A stretch of DNA of 64,000 nt from Actinomadura violacea (GTDB lineage: Bacteria; Actinomycetota; Actinomycetes; Streptosporangiales; Streptosporangiaceae): NCBI RefSeq assembly GCF_017573465.1, contig NZ_JAGEPF010000002.1:1-64000 (forward strand). The letters run 5' to 3'. Every line of letters begins with the position of its first letter. Positions within the stretch are counted from its first letter, which is position 1. A program made the position numbers and the translations under genes. Shown in pieces: positions 42,733-53,290 of the stretch. The notes under the pieces are model-generated. The model did not search any database, was not told the DNA's origin, and worked only from the letters and a program-made list of their open reading frames with translations.

Positions 42733-43605
42733 TCAGGTGGTCAGAGCCTTGTTCAGGACGGATTCGGGCGCGGTCTCCACCGCGTCGATCTCCGGCCCGA
42801 GGAAGCGCCGGCCGAGCTCGGCGAACACCCCGGGGTCACCGGTCGCGCGGAACCGGTGCCGTGGCCGGGGCCTCCCCTCGTCGCGGGCCAGCCCCTGGTC
42901 GTGCAGCACTCGATACACGTCCTTGGCGGTCTCGTCGGCGCTCGACACCAGTGTGACCCCGTCGCCGACGACATACGAGATGACGCCGGTCAGCAGTGGG
43001 TAATGCGTGCAGCCGAGGATGAGGGTGTCGCAGCCCGCGTCCACGATCGGCCGCAGGTAGCCGCGCGCCGCGTCCAGCAGGTCCGGGCCCATCGTCACGC
43101 CCGCCTCGACGAACTCGACGAACCGCGGGCACGCCGCGCTGACCAGCTCGATGTGCGGGGCGGCGGCGAACGCGTCGTCGTAGGCGCGGCTGGTGACGGT
43201 GGCGTTGGTGGCGATCAGCCCGACCCGCCCGGTGGAGGTGGCGCGGGCCGCGCGCCGGGTCGCCGGGTTGATCACCTCGACGACCGGGACGTCGTAGCGC
43301 TCGCGGGCGTCGCGCAGCATCGCCGAGCTGGCGCTGTTGCAGGCGATCACCAGCATCTTCACGCCCTCGTCGACGAGCCGGTCGAGCATCTCCAGCGCGA
43401 ACGCGCGGACCTCGGCGATGGGGCGCGGCCCGTACGGCTGGCGGGCCGAGTCGCCGAGGTAGACGATCGGCTCGTTCGGCAGCTGGTCGAGGATCGCGCG
43501 GGCCACGGTGAGGCCCCCGAACCCGCTGTCGAAGATCCCGATCGGAAGGTCCGACCGGCCACCGGAGGAGGGCTGCATCGCATCGAGGTCACCGGTCGCT
43601 GACAT
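42733..43605 (-). CDS. murI: Glutamate racemase
   Basis: A 290-residue racemase providing D-glutamate for peptidoglycan. It begins [18 protein letters not shown], with catalytic cysteines in VIACNSASS (about 90) and [10 protein letters not shown] (about 203). The first 20 residues are an extra hydrophilic leader. TAGCCT followed by eight bases and ATG, with an AGGA site between, may allow near-leaderless translation. Confidence 0.96.
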   Translation of the reverse strand: MSATGDLDAMQPSSGGRSDLPIGIFDSGFGGLTVARAILDQLPNEPIVYLGDSARQPYGPRPIAEVRAFALEMLDRLVDEGVKMLVIACNSASSAMLRDARERYDVPVVEVINPATRRAARATSTGRVGLIATNATVTSRAYDDAFAAAPHIELVSAACPRFVEFVEAGVTMGPDLLDAARGYLRPIVDAGCDTLILGCTHYPLLTGVISYVVGDGVTLVSSADETAKDVYRVLHDQGLARDEGRPRPRHRFRATGDPGVFAELGRRFLGPEIDAVETAPESVLNKALTT

Positions 43606-43772
43606 GGTCCTACAGGCTAGGCGACTTACCCCCGGACAGGTGCGTCATGCGTTGGACATCACACCGTCACCTGTTGGAAAACGCTCCAGTTCACGGGATG
43701 CGCGCGTGATCCCGTCGCCCGGTGCGCGAAACGCCGGTCGCGTGCGTCGCACGGGTCACTTCTCGGCGCCGG

Positions 43773-44573
43773 TCACTTCTTCGCGCCGGTGCCGACGCGG
43801 GCGATCTGCCGGCTCTGCGCGACGAGGCGCCCGGCGGAGTCCCAGACCTCGACCTCCTCGTCGAACCAGCCGTCCGACAGCAGCCGGCCGGTGCCGTGCA
43901 CCGCGAGCCAGCCGGGCGCCGGGACGGCGCGCATGTGCCAGGTGAGCTCGACGGTCGGCGCCCAGCCCTTGGAGCCGAGGTTGAGCGCGACGGGCGGGAG
44001 CGCGTCGACGGCGAGCGCGAGCGAGAAGGCGTCGGGGCCGTAGTCGTCGCGGAGCCGGAACCAGGCGCGGACCTCCGGGCGGCCGCTCGGGTTCCCGTCC
44101 AGCCAGCCCATGGTGGAGCGGTCGAAGCGCATGTCGACCTGCCCGGCGAAGCCCTCGGTGCCCTCGTCGGGGAGCATGCTGGTGCACTCCTCGAGCGGCG
44201 GGACGTCGACGGCCGGCGCGGGCCCGGCGAACACGGGCTCGGCGGCGCCGGTGAGGGTGCCGGTGGTGATCAGCGCTTCCACCACGGGACGGTCGCCCTG
44301 CACGAGGCTGACCAGCGAGGTCGCGGCGGTCCGCCCGGTCTTGCGGGCGTCGACGACCAGCTCGGCGCGGCCGGGCTTGGCGGGCCGCAGGAACGTCGCC
44401 GCCGTGGAGACGGGGTGCTCGTGCGGGGAGGCGTCGACGGCGGCGCGGTCGAGGACGGCCATCAGGTAGCCGCCGTTCAGCGCCTCGGCGAAGCCGAAGT
44501 CGCCGTCCAGGTCGACCTCGTACCGGCCTTCGCCGATCCGCTTCACCGCGGTGGCCGCCTCGAACCCGCTCAT
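43773..44573 (-). CDS. Acyl-CoA thioesterase family protein (double hot-dog)
   Basis: A 266-residue protein with two hot-dog domains, as in TesB-like/thioesterase-superfamily proteins: FGFAEALNGGYLMAVLDRAAV near residue 30 and FDRSTMGWLDGNPSGRPEVRAWFRLRDD near 150, then TWHMRAVPAPGWLAVHG. It should hydrolyse acyl-CoA esters. ATG 44573 follows GGGGAG. It occupies the place of the rhomboid-type gene (Rv1337) in the mycobacterial order. An inverted repeat surrounds its promoter. Confidence 0.83.
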   Translation of the reverse strand: MSGFEAATAVKRIGEGRYEVDLDGDFGFAEALNGGYLMAVLDRAAVDASPHEHPVSTAATFLRPAKPGRAELVVDARKTGRTAATSLVSLVQGDRPVVEALITTGTLTGAAEPVFAGPAPAVDVPPLEECTSMLPDEGTEGFAGQVDMRFDRSTMGWLDGNPSGRPEVRAWFRLRDDYGPDAFSLALAVDALPPVALNLGSKGWAPTVELTWHMRAVPAPGWLAVHGTGRLLSDGWFDEEVEVWDSAGRLVAQSRQIARVGTGAKK

Positions 44574-44610
44574 CGCCTGCTCCCCGTCCGGCCGGCGGGC
44601 GTCCACCCGG

Positions 44611-44658
44611 CCGGCACGGTTCTAGAATCACGTTCGAGTATGAACTGTACCGTGCCGG
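44611..44658 (-). promoter_or_regulatory. 10-bp inverted repeat enclosing an AT-rich promoter segment
   Basis: CCGGCACGGT at 44611-44620 and its exact complement at 44649-44658 enclose 28 AT-rich bases (TCTAGAATCACGTTCGAGTA and onward) upstream of the thioesterase gene. The low GC content suggests the promoter lies inside. The arms could be two operator copies or a single looped site. No adjacent regulator gene is seen. Confidence 0.5.
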
Positions 44659-44726
44659 TCGGGAAACGCGCCGTGGCCGGGATCACGCTCGCCGGGCCGG
44701 GCACGGGTCGTTTTGAGACGCAGGCG

Positions 44727-45980
<1,254 letters not shown>

Positions 45981-46049
45981 TTAGGTCGTACGGGGCTCCC
46001 CGCCCTCTGCGTCACAACCGGGCGGGCAGCGGGGGAATTCCGGGCAGGA

Positions 46050-46178
46050 TCAGCGCGTCGGCGAACAGTCGTAGACGACCTCGGCGCGCGAATGCCCGAA
46101 CAGGAAGCTCTGTACGGGTGGCACCGCGAAACACGGGACGCGGCGCCGCACGCCCGTCACGTCCCCGCTCGTCCACAT
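46050..46178 (-). CDS. Possible leaderless 42-codon leader frame upstream of cysO
   Basis: The 290-base gap between mec and cysO holds a frame starting ATG 46178 and ending TGA 46050. The peptide starts MWTSGDVTGVRRRVPC and ends VVYDCSPTR, with two cysteines. TAAACT lies seven bases before the ATG on the minus strand, a -10 box for a leaderless mRNA. Mycobacterial cysteine genes are known to have leaderless Cys-containing leader peptides that attenuate expression; here the cysteines are not adjacent. Reality as a translated gene is uncertain. Confidence 0.45.
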   Translation of the reverse strand: MWTSGDVTGVRRRVPCFAVPPVQSFLFGHSRAEVVYDCSPTR

Positions 46179-46257
46179 GTCGACCAGTTTACCGGCCGCG
46201 TCCCCGCCGTTCCCCGCCGCCATCGGCGCTCCGCACCCCCGCGATCAGGCCCGGCGG

Positions 46258-46677
46258 TCAGGCGCCGTAGGCGTCGACGATCCGGACCTCTTCCTCGGTC
46301 ACCTCGCCGTCGACGATCCGGTACGACCGGAACTCCTCGGTGCTCTCGTCGCGGGTGGACACGAGCACGTAGTGCGCGTTCGGCTCGGAGGCGTAGGAGA
46401 TGTCGGTGCGGGACGGGTACGCCTCGGTCGCGGTGTGCGAGTGGTAGATCACCACCGGCTCCTCGTCCCGGTCGTCCATCTCGCGCCACAGCTTCAACTG
46501 CTCCTGCGAGTCGAACCGGTAGAAGGTCGGCGACCGCTCGGCGTTGGTCATCGCGACGTACCGGACGGGCCGGTCCGACCCGATCGGGCCGGCGATGATG
46601 CCGCACGCCTCGTCCGGGTGGTCGGCGCGCGCATGCGCGACGATCTTCTCGACGAGGGCACGCTCGATCGTCAGCAT
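46258..46677 (-). CDS. mec: CysO-cysteine peptidase Mec (JAMM/MPN+)
   Basis: A 139-residue zinc peptidase that releases cysteine from the C-terminus of CysO-cysteine. The JAMM motif reads VIYHSHTATEAYPSRTD (HxH and Asp ligands near residues 77-90), with the upstream Glu in DEACGII. TAGCCT followed by seven bases and ATG at 46677 indicates a leaderless transcript. Sits with cysO and cysM as in M. tuberculosis. Confidence 0.94.
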   Translation of the reverse strand: MLTIERALVEKIVAHARADHPDEACGIIAGPIGSDRPVRYVAMTNAERSPTFYRFDSQEQLKLWREMDDRDEEPVVIYHSHTATEAYPSRTDISYASEPNAHYVLVSTRDESTEEFRSYRIVDGEVTEEEVRIVDAYGA

Positions 46678-46711
46678 GCCCCGAAGGCTACCGCCCCGGC
46701 CCGCGCGCCCC

Positions 46712-47749
46712 TCACCCGCCGTCGAGGCCGACGTGCATGCGGATCCGGGTGCCGCCGGTGCCGGAGCGGATCTGCACGAGCCGGCAGAGCCGCCGCACCG
46801 CCCACATCGCGCCGTCGGCGTCCCGCCCGTCCGGGCCCGCGGCCGGGCCAGGGCCGCGCGGCGGGGCGTAGCCGAGGAACCGGTCGGCGAGCGCGCGGCC
46901 GGGGTCGGCCACCTCGCAGACCAGCTCGCCCTCACGCGTCCACAGCCGCGCCGAGCCGCACCCGCCGCCGGTCCGGATGATCAGGGTGGCGACCTCGTTG
47001 GCGGCCAGCACGAACGGCAGCGTCCGGCTCTCCGGCAAACCGAGCCGCATCGCCTCCACGGTGAGGAACGCGCGCAGCGACGGCAGCCCGCCCGGCCCGA
47101 ACGTGCGGTGCGCGGCGGCGTCCGGGGGCGGCGGCAGCGCGCCCGCGTTGCACTCGGCGTAGAACTCGGCCGGGTCGGTGAACCGGGGGCTCGGCCGCGG
47201 CCCGTCCGGGCCGGCCAGCTCGGGATGCGTGCGGGCCATCGCCTCCAGCACGTCCGGGGGCAGCGCCACCGCGTCGTACGCGCACATGATCGCGGTGGGG
47301 GTGCCGGCGAACACCACGTTCAGCAGCGACTCGTGCCGCTGCCACTCGCGCGTCTCCAGCGGCGACAGCCCGTCCCACACCGGCTCGGCGAGCAGCCGCA
47401 GCCGCCCGCGCGGCCACCAGTCGGCGCGCATCCGGTCGTGGTACCCGGCGAGCGCCCGCATCGGGCCGCCGAACCACTCGCCGGAGTCGATGAACTCGAT
47501 CCCCGCGCAGACCTCCACGCCGAGCTCCTCGCGCAGCGTCACCCGGACCGGCTCGGAGGCGATCACGACGACGGCGTCGCCCGCGCGCCACCCGCCCCGC
47601 AGGAACGGGACGGCGGTCAGCGCCAGCTCGCGCGGCCACCCGTACGGGATCGCCCGGTGCACCAGCGCGTCCCGCCGGTCACCCGGCCGGACGGCGGCGG
47701 CCGGGGCGGCGTCCGCGCACTCCGGCGGCCCGCCCGGATAGGCGGTCAT
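46712..47749 (-). CDS. MEDS-domain protein with degenerate HATPase domain
   Basis: A 345-residue relative of the proteins at 31505 and 33480. MEDS part: LVHRAIPYGWPRELALTAVPFLRGGWRAGDAVVVIAS, PLETREWQRHESLLNVVF. The ATPase part has decayed: N-box ANEVATLIIRTGGG instead of NEVxxNAxxHG, G1 EVADPGRAL, and DGAMWAVRRLC where GLW is expected. It may sense without binding ATP. ATG 47749 follows GAGGAGG. It sits in the otherwise conserved mec/DUF2017 gap, 35 bases from mec's start. Confidence 0.75.
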   Translation of the reverse strand: MTAYPGGPPECADAAPAAAVRPGDRRDALVHRAIPYGWPRELALTAVPFLRGGWRAGDAVVVIASEPVRVTLREELGVEVCAGIEFIDSGEWFGGPMRALAGYHDRMRADWWPRGRLRLLAEPVWDGLSPLETREWQRHESLLNVVFAGTPTAIMCAYDAVALPPDVLEAMARTHPELAGPDGPRPSPRFTDPAEFYAECNAGALPPPPDAAAHRTFGPGGLPSLRAFLTVEAMRLGLPESRTLPFVLAANEVATLIIRTGGGCGSARLWTREGELVCEVADPGRALADRFLGYAPPRGPGPAAGPDGRDADGAMWAVRRLCRLVQIRSGTGGTRIRMHVGLDGG

Positions 47750-47859
47750 CGGACCTCCTCGGCCTCGGCGGCGTCCCCTCGGCTCCAGTTGACACCACGC
47801 ACCGCGTCCGCATCCGGACATTCGGTGATATCGCCCTGGCCAGGTGCGGACGGGACCCG

Positions 47860-48387
47860 CTACCAGAGCGCGCGGACGAGCCCCTCCTGCAGCATCGTCA
47901 GCCAGTCGTACGCGGCGAACATCGCCGTCCGCGGATCACGCGGATCGAGCCGCTCGGCCTCCTCGTACCACTCCTCGCTGATGTCCAGCCGCGTGCCGAG
48001 CGCCAGCCGGACGTCGTTCAGCGCCCGCAGCCAGATCTGCGCCTGCTCCTGGTCGAGGACGATCTTCCCGGCCGCGCCCTTCAGCCCGTCCAGCACCGTC
48101 CGGGCCGCCTCGCGCTTGCCGTCCCGCAGCCCCATCTCGGTGTAGCGGCGGAACTCCCCCGCCGCCTCGCCGTCCTCGCGGTAGGCGTCGGGGAACAGCC
48201 GCGCCAGCACCGGGTCGTCCGGCTTGACGGCGTCCTCGGCGATGCCCAGCGAGGCCAGCTCGCCGTCCCCGCCCGGGACGTCCCCGAGGAGCGTGACCAG
48301 CTGCTCCATCAGCGCCCGGACCAGCGCCGCCTCCTCCGGCTCCAGCCGCACGGCGACGCCCTCGCGGGTCTTCTTCACGTTGCTCAT
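47860..48387 (-). CDS. DUF2017 family protein
   Basis: A 175-residue helical protein matching DUF2017: RLEPEEAALVRALMEQLVTLLGD, DDPVLARLFPDAYREDGEAAGEFRRYTE, WLRALNDVRLALGTRLDI and TAMFAAYDWLTMLQEGLVRALW at the end. It always neighbours clpS in actinobacteria and may work with the ClpS/ClpP system; no biochemical role is established. Start ATG 48387. Confidence 0.9.
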   Translation of the reverse strand: MSNVKKTREGVAVRLEPEEAALVRALMEQLVTLLGDVPGGDGELASLGIAEDAVKPDDPVLARLFPDAYREDGEAAGEFRRYTEMGLRDGKREAARTVLDGLKGAAGKIVLDQEQAQIWLRALNDVRLALGTRLDISEEWYEEAERLDPRDPRTAMFAAYDWLTMLQEGLVRALW

Positions 48388-48466
48388 CGGATCGCTCCGC
48401 CCAGAAAGGCTTCGGTGGCTCCCGAGGGGGGACGTCCGCCCCCGCGCCCCGCAGAGCCCGTCGGGA

Positions 48467-48763
48467 TCAGTCGTCCCGCTTGACGGTGGCCCACAGCCCG
48501 TAGGAGTGCAGGATCTCGACGTCCCGCTCCATCTCCTCGCGGGTGCCCTTGGCCACGACGGCGCGGCCCTTGTGGTGGACGTCCAGCATCAGCTTCTCGG
48601 CCTTGCTCTTGGGATACCCGAAGACGGCCTGGAACACGTACGTGACGTACGACATCAGGTTGATCGGGTCGTTCCAGACGATCGCCAGCCAAGGCCGGTC
48701 CGCGCGGACGTCCTCCTCGACGTCGGGCCGCTCCAACTCGACGGGCGCGGGCGCCGTGCTCAT
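48467..48763 (-). CDS. clpS: ClpS adaptor for N-end rule degradation
   Basis: A 98-residue adaptor presenting N-degron proteins to ClpAP/ClpCP. The core [50 protein letters not shown] includes the NDP residues that hold the N-terminal residue and the conserved HxxG stretch. It is upstream of DUF2017 on the same strand and divergent from pncB, as in mycobacteria. Confidence 0.95.
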   Translation of the reverse strand: MSTAPAPVELERPDVEEDVRADRPWLAIVWNDPINLMSYVTYVFQAVFGYPKSKAEKLMLDVHHKGRAVVAKGTREEMERDVEILHSYGLWATVKRDD

Positions 48764-48972
48764 GACCTCACTCCGCTCGGCGTGCTCGCCCTGCTCGTGA
48801 CGCTCATCGGCCGCGTCTCCCCCTTCCGCCGCGTTGTCGGTCCGCCCACCGCACCCGATGCTATGCGCCTTCGCGCCGTCCGGGGCGATCTCCACCGTCC
48901 CCGGTGTGATCTCCGCCGGGTGCGGCGGCCCGCACCTCCATGGTGCCCGCACCTGGCCTTAGGGTTCCACCT

Positions 48973-50292
48973 GTGGACGTTGACGACGGAACCGCCCTGC
49001 TCACGGACCGGTACGAGCTGACGATGCTGCAGGCCGCGCTGCGCAGCGGCACGGCCGGGCGGCGCGCGGTGTTCGAGGTGTTCGCGCGCAGCCTGCCCGC
49101 AGGGCGCCGCTACGGCGTCGTCGCGGGCGTCGGGCGGCTGCTGGACGCGATCGAGGCGTTCCGGTTCGACACCGCGGAGCTGGAGTTCCTCACCGCCAAC
49201 GGGATCGTCGACGACCCCACGGCGCAGTGGCTGGAGAAGTACCGCTTCTCCGGGAACGTGTGGGGCTACGCCGAAGGCGACTGCTACTTCCCGGAATCGC
49301 CGATCCTGGTGGTCGAGGGGACGTTCGCCGAAGCGGTGCTGCTGGAGACCGTCGCCTTGTCGATCCTCAACCACGACTGCGCGATCGCGTCGGCCGCGTC
49401 CCGGATGGTGCAGGCCGCACAGGACCGGCCGATCATCGAGATGGGGTCGCGCCGCACCCACGAGCGCGCCGCCGTCGCCGCCGCCCGCGCCGCCTACATC
49501 GCCGGGTTCACCACCACGTCGAACCTGGAGGCGGGCCGCCTCTACGGCGTGCCCACCGCCGGGACGAGCGCGCACTCGTTCACGCTGCTGCACGACAGCG
49601 AGCGGCACGCGTTCGAGGCGCAGCTGGCGTCCCTCGGCGGCGGGACGACGCTGCTCGTCGACACCTACGACGTCGAGCGGGCCGTCCGGACGGCCGTGGA
49701 GCTCGCCGGGCCGTCCCTCGGCGCCGTCCGCATCGACAGCGGCGACCTCGGCGTGATGGCCCGCCGCGTCCGCGAGCAGCTCGACTCGCTGGGCGCCCGC
49801 GACACCCGGATCGTGGTGACCGGCGACCTCGACGAGTACGGCATCGCCGCGCTCGCCGCCGCGCCCGTGGACGGCTACGGCGTGGGGACGTCCCTGGTCA
49901 CGGGATCGGGCGCGCCGACCGCCTCGCTCGTCTACAAGCTCGTCGCCCGCACCGACGGCGCGGACGAGGACGCGCCCATGCGGCCCGTCGCCAAGCGCTC
50001 GGCCGGCAAGCCCAGCCGCGGCGGCCGCAAGAGCGCCGTCCGGCGCATCGACGCGCACGGCACCGCCTACGCCGAGACGGTGTCGATCGGGGAGACCGCG
50101 CCGGGGCGGCGCGACCGCGCGCTGCTCGTCCCGCTGGTGCGCGACGGCGAGATCGTCGGGCGCGAGTCGCTGCGCGACGCCCGCGACCGGCACGTCCGCG
50201 CGGTGGCGGAGCTCCCGGCGACGGCGCTGCAGCTGTCCAAGGGCGAGCCGGCCGTGCCGACCGAGTTCGTCGAGGGCGGCCCGCGCGCCTGA
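48973..50292 (+). CDS. pncB: Nicotinate phosphoribosyltransferase
   Basis: A 439-residue enzyme of NAD salvage joining nicotinate to PRPP. LLTDRYELTMLQAALRSGTAGRRAVFEVFAR is the conserved start; EMGSRRTHERAAVAAARAAYIAGFTTTSN, TSAHSFTLLHD (phosphorylated His) and VRIDSGDLGVM follow. GTG 48973 appears leaderless, with TAGGGT at 48960-48965 and seven bases to the start. pncA follows, so both nicotinamide and nicotinate can be recycled. Confidence 0.95.
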   Translation: MDVDDGTALLTDRYELTMLQAALRSGTAGRRAVFEVFARSLPAGRRYGVVAGVGRLLDAIEAFRFDTAELEFLTANGIVDDPTAQWLEKYRFSGNVWGYAEGDCYFPESPILVVEGTFAEAVLLETVALSILNHDCAIASAASRMVQAAQDRPIIEMGSRRTHERAAVAAARAAYIAGFTTTSNLEAGRLYGVPTAGTSAHSFTLLHDSERHAFEAQLASLGGGTTLLVDTYDVERAVRTAVELAGPSLGAVRIDSGDLGVMARRVREQLDSLGARDTRIVVTGDLDEYGIAALAAAPVDGYGVGTSLVTGSGAPTASLVYKLVARTDGADEDAPMRPVAKRSAGKPSRGGRKSAVRRIDAHGTAYAETVSIGETAPGRRDRALLVPLVRDGEIVGRESLRDARDRHVRAVAELPATALQLSKGEPAVPTEFVEGGPRA

Positions 50293-50368
50293 CCGGCGGA
50301 CGGGCGCGGGAGCGCCCGGGGCGCTGGGGTAGCGTCGACAGCGGGGAGAAACCGGCAGAGGAGCGGTC

Positions 50369-50950
50369 GTGGGCAAGAAGGCTCTGATCATCGTGGACGT
50401 GCAGAACGACTTCTGCGAGGGCGGCTCGCTCGCCGTCGGCGGAGGCGCGGGTGTGGCCACGGCCATCTCCGGGCACGTCGCCGAGCGGGGCGGCGGCTAC
50501 GCGCACATCGTCGCGACCCGCGACTTCCACCTCGACCCCGGCGACCACTTCTCCGATCGTCCCGACTTCGTCGACACCTGGCCCCCGCACTGCGTGATCG
50601 GCACGCCCGGCGCCGACTTCCACCCGAACCTGGCGCTCGCCCCGATCGAGGCGGTGTTCGGCAAGGGCCGCGAGACCGCCGCCTACAGCGGCTTCGAGGG
50701 CGTCTCCGACGACGACGTGCCGCTCGCGGACTGGCTCGCGTCCCGCGGCGTCGACGCCGTCGACATCGTCGGCATCGCGACCGACCACTGCGTCCGCGCC
50801 ACCGCCGTCGACGCCGCCCGCGCCGGGCTGCGCACCACCGTCCTGCTGGACCTGACGGCGGGCGTCGCCAAGACCACCGTCGACCGGGCCCTGGACGAGC
50901 TCGGACGCGAGGGCGTCACCCTCACCGGCGACCCGGTCGTGAGCGACTGA
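50369..50950 (+). CDS. pncA: Nicotinamidase
   Basis: A 193-residue amidase converting nicotinamide to nicotinate for pncB. The catalytic triad is visible: Asp in IIVDVQNDFCEGGSL (about residue 10), Lys in VFGKGRE (about 96) and Cys in GIATDHCVRAT (about 138). Metal-binding residues lie in ATRDFHLDPGDHFS. GTG 50369 has AGAGGAG upstream. The next gene starts three bases after its stop. Confidence 0.94.
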   Translation: MGKKALIIVDVQNDFCEGGSLAVGGGAGVATAISGHVAERGGGYAHIVATRDFHLDPGDHFSDRPDFVDTWPPHCVIGTPGADFHPNLALAPIEAVFGKGRETAAYSGFEGVSDDDVPLADWLASRGVDAVDIVGIATDHCVRATAVDAARAGLRTTVLLDLTAGVAKTTVDRALDELGREGVTLTGDPVVSD

Positions 50951-50953
50951 ACC

Positions 50954-51481
50954 GTGAGCAACCCCCCCGAACCCCAGATCATCCTGATCGCCGGCGTGTC
51001 CGGCAGCGGCAAGACCACCGTCGGCGGCATGCTCGCCGAGCGGCTCGGCTGGGACTACGCGGAGGCCGACGCGTTCCACTCCGCGGCGAACATCGCCAAG
51101 ATGCGGGCCGGCCATCCGCTCACCGACGCCGACCGCGCCCCCTGGCTGCGCGCGATCGCCGCCTGGATCGACGACCGGCTGAGCTCCGGGCGGCCCGGCG
51201 TCGTGACGTGCTCGGCGCTCAAGCGCGCCTACCGCGACGAGCTGGCGGGCGGCCGGCCCGCCGTCCGGACCGTGCTGCTGGACGGCGACCGCGACGTCAT
51301 CGCCGAGCGGATGCGCCGGCGGCACGGGCACTTCTTCGGCGCCGGCCTGCTGGACAGCCAGTTCGCCGACCTGGAGCGCCCCGCCCCGGACGAGCACGTC
51401 CTGACCGTCCCCATCACCGACTCCCCGGAGGAGACGGTGGACCGCATCATCAAGTCCCTGGACCTCGAGCCGAAGCACTGA
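50954..51481 (+). CDS. gntK: Gluconokinase
   Basis: A 175-residue kinase phosphorylating gluconate to 6-phosphogluconate. P-loop AGVSGSGKTTVGGMLAERLGW near residue 13, substrate region EADAFHSAANIAKMRAGHPLTDADRAPWL and LKRAYRDELAGG follow. It is directly downstream of pncA, three bases apart, although functionally unrelated; this may be simple read-through. Confidence 0.92.
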   Translation: MSNPPEPQIILIAGVSGSGKTTVGGMLAERLGWDYAEADAFHSAANIAKMRAGHPLTDADRAPWLRAIAAWIDDRLSSGRPGVVTCSALKRAYRDELAGGRPAVRTVLLDGDRDVIAERMRRRHGHFFGAGLLDSQFADLERPAPDEHVLTVPITDSPEETVDRIIKSLDLEPKH

Positions 51482-51505
51482 CCGCCCGGCGCCGGGCGCG
51501 GCGCG

Positions 51506-53284
51506 TCAGGCGCGCTTGGCGGCCCATTCGCGGATCTTGCCGATCCGCTTGCGGATCTCCTCGGCGCTGGCCTGCGGGACGGGCGGCCCGCCGCACGCCG
51601 AGCGCAGCTGGCCGTGGATCACGCCCTGCGGCTGCCCGGTGCGGTGGTTCCACGCGTTGACCAGGCCGTTCAGCTCCTTGCGCAGGGCGTGCAGGTCCTC
51701 GGCGGCGGTGCGGTCGTCGCGGTCGGCGCGCGGGTCGCCGGTCTTGCGGCGGCGCTCGTTGGCGATCTGCTCGGCCTGCCGCTTGCGCAGCAGCTGCGTC
51801 ACCTGCTCGGGCTCCAGCAGCCCCGGGATGCCGAGGAACTCCTCCTCCTCGGCCGAGCCCGGCTGCGCCTGCATGCCGAACTCGCCGCCGTCGTACAGGA
51901 CGCGGTCGAACGTCGCGGACGCCTCGACGGTCTCGAACGGCAGCTCCTCGCCGACGTCCGGGGTGTCCTGCTTGCGGTTGGCCTCGGCGAGCAGGTCGTC
52001 GTCCAGGCCGTCCTCGCGGACGGGCCGCTCGAGGACGTGGTCGCGCTCCTCCTCCAGCTCGGCGGCGTGCCCCATCAGCGTCGGCACCGACGGCAGGAAC
52101 ACCGACGCGGTCTCGCCGCGCTTGCGGGCGCGGACGAAGCGGCCGATCGCCTGCGCGAAGAACAGCGGCGTGCTGGTGGACGTGGCGTAGACGCCGACGG
52201 CCAGGCGCGGGATGTCGACGCCCTCCGACACCATCCGGACCGCGACCATCCACCGGTCCTCGGTCTCGCTGAACGCCTTGATCTTCTTGGACGCGGTCGG
52301 GTCGTCCGACAGCACGATCGTCGCGCCCTGCCCGGTGACGGCGCGCAGCATCTTGGCGTAGGCGCGGGCGGCCTCGTGGTCGGTGGCGATGACGAGCCCG
52401 CCCGCGTCCGGGATGGCGCGGCGCAGCTCGGTGAGGCGGCGGTCGGCGGCGGCGATGACCTGCCTGATCCAGTCGCCCTTGGGGTCGAGCGCGGCCCGCC
52501 ACGCCTGCGAGGTCTGGTCCTGCGTGAGCGGCTCGCCGAGGGTCGCGGTGATCTCGTCGCCGGCGCGGGTGCGCCAGCGCATCTCGCCCGCGTAGGCCAG
52601 GAAGATCACCGGGCGGACGACCCCGTCGGCGAGCGCCGGGCCGTAGCCGTAGGTGTAGTCGGCCTGGCTGCGCTTGATCCCGTCCGGGCCCTCCTCGTAG
52701 CGGACGAACGGGATCGGGTTGATGTCGGTGCGGAACGGGGTGCCCGACAGCGCCAGCCGCCGCGTCGCCGGCTCGAACGCCTCCCGGACGGCGTCGCCCC
52801 AGGACAGGCCGTCGCCCGCGTGGTGCACCTCGTCGAAGATCACCAGGGACTTGCGGGACTCGGTGCGGTTGCGGTGCAGCGCTGGGCGCGCCGCGACGGT
52901 CGCGTAGGTGACGGCGACGCCGTCGAAGTCCTTGCCGACCGGCCCGTCGCCGTTCTGGTACTCCGGGTTGATCTTGATGCCGACGCGGGCGGCGGACTCG
53001 GCCCACTGCCGCTTGAGGTGCTCGGTCGGGCACACGATCGTGATCGCCTGGATGGCCCGGCGCTCCATCAGCTCGCGGGCGAGCCGCAGCGCGAACGTCG
53101 TCTTGCCGGCGCCGGGCGTCGCGACGGTGAGGAAGTCGCGAGGCCCGGGCTGCTGCCCGTCCGTTCCGAAGTAAGCCTCCAGCGCCTGCTGCTGCCAGGC
53201 GCGCAGGGATTGCGCGGTCCCCCAGGCGGCCCGCTCGGGGAACGCGGGGGGCATGCTCGATGCGGCGAAGGTGCTCACGGTCAT
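51506..53284 (-). CDS. Superfamily 2 DEAD/DEAH-box helicase
   Basis: A 592-residue helicase. Motif I TPGAGKTT (about residue 55), Ia VCPTEHLKRQW, motif II DEVHH (Asp-Glu-x-His), motif III LSGTPFR, then in the second RecA domain MVSEGVDIPRLAVGVYAT and QAIGRFVRARK (motif VI). A coiled, charged tail with RKRQAEQIANERRRKTGD follows. It resembles a helicase widespread in actinobacteria, without methylase or nuclease partners here. The nucleic acid substrate is unknown. Confidence 0.9.
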   Translation of the reverse strand: MTVSTFAASSMPPAFPERAAWGTAQSLRAWQQQALEAYFGTDGQQPGPRDFLTVATPGAGKTTFALRLARELMERRAIQAITIVCPTEHLKRQWAESAARVGIKINPEYQNGDGPVGKDFDGVAVTYATVAARPALHRNRTESRKSLVIFDEVHHAGDGLSWGDAVREAFEPATRRLALSGTPFRTDINPIPFVRYEEGPDGIKRSQADYTYGYGPALADGVVRPVIFLAYAGEMRWRTRAGDEITATLGEPLTQDQTSQAWRAALDPKGDWIRQVIAAADRRLTELRRAIPDAGGLVIATDHEAARAYAKMLRAVTGQGATIVLSDDPTASKKIKAFSETEDRWMVAVRMVSEGVDIPRLAVGVYATSTSTPLFFAQAIGRFVRARKRGETASVFLPSVPTLMGHAAELEEERDHVLERPVREDGLDDDLLAEANRKQDTPDVGEELPFETVEASATFDRVLYDGGEFGMQAQPGSAEEEEFLGIPGLLEPEQVTQLLRKRQAEQIANERRRKTGDPRADRDDRTAAEDLHALRKELNGLVNAWNHRTGQPQGVIHGQLRSACGGPPVPQASAEEIRKRIGKIREWAAKRA

Positions 53285-53290
53285 AGCAGG

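Noticed and set aside
51506..53284. Helicase as part of a restriction or phage-defence island
   Set aside because: No methylase, nuclease or other defence gene is adjacent, and the protein resembles a helicase widespread in actinobacteria.
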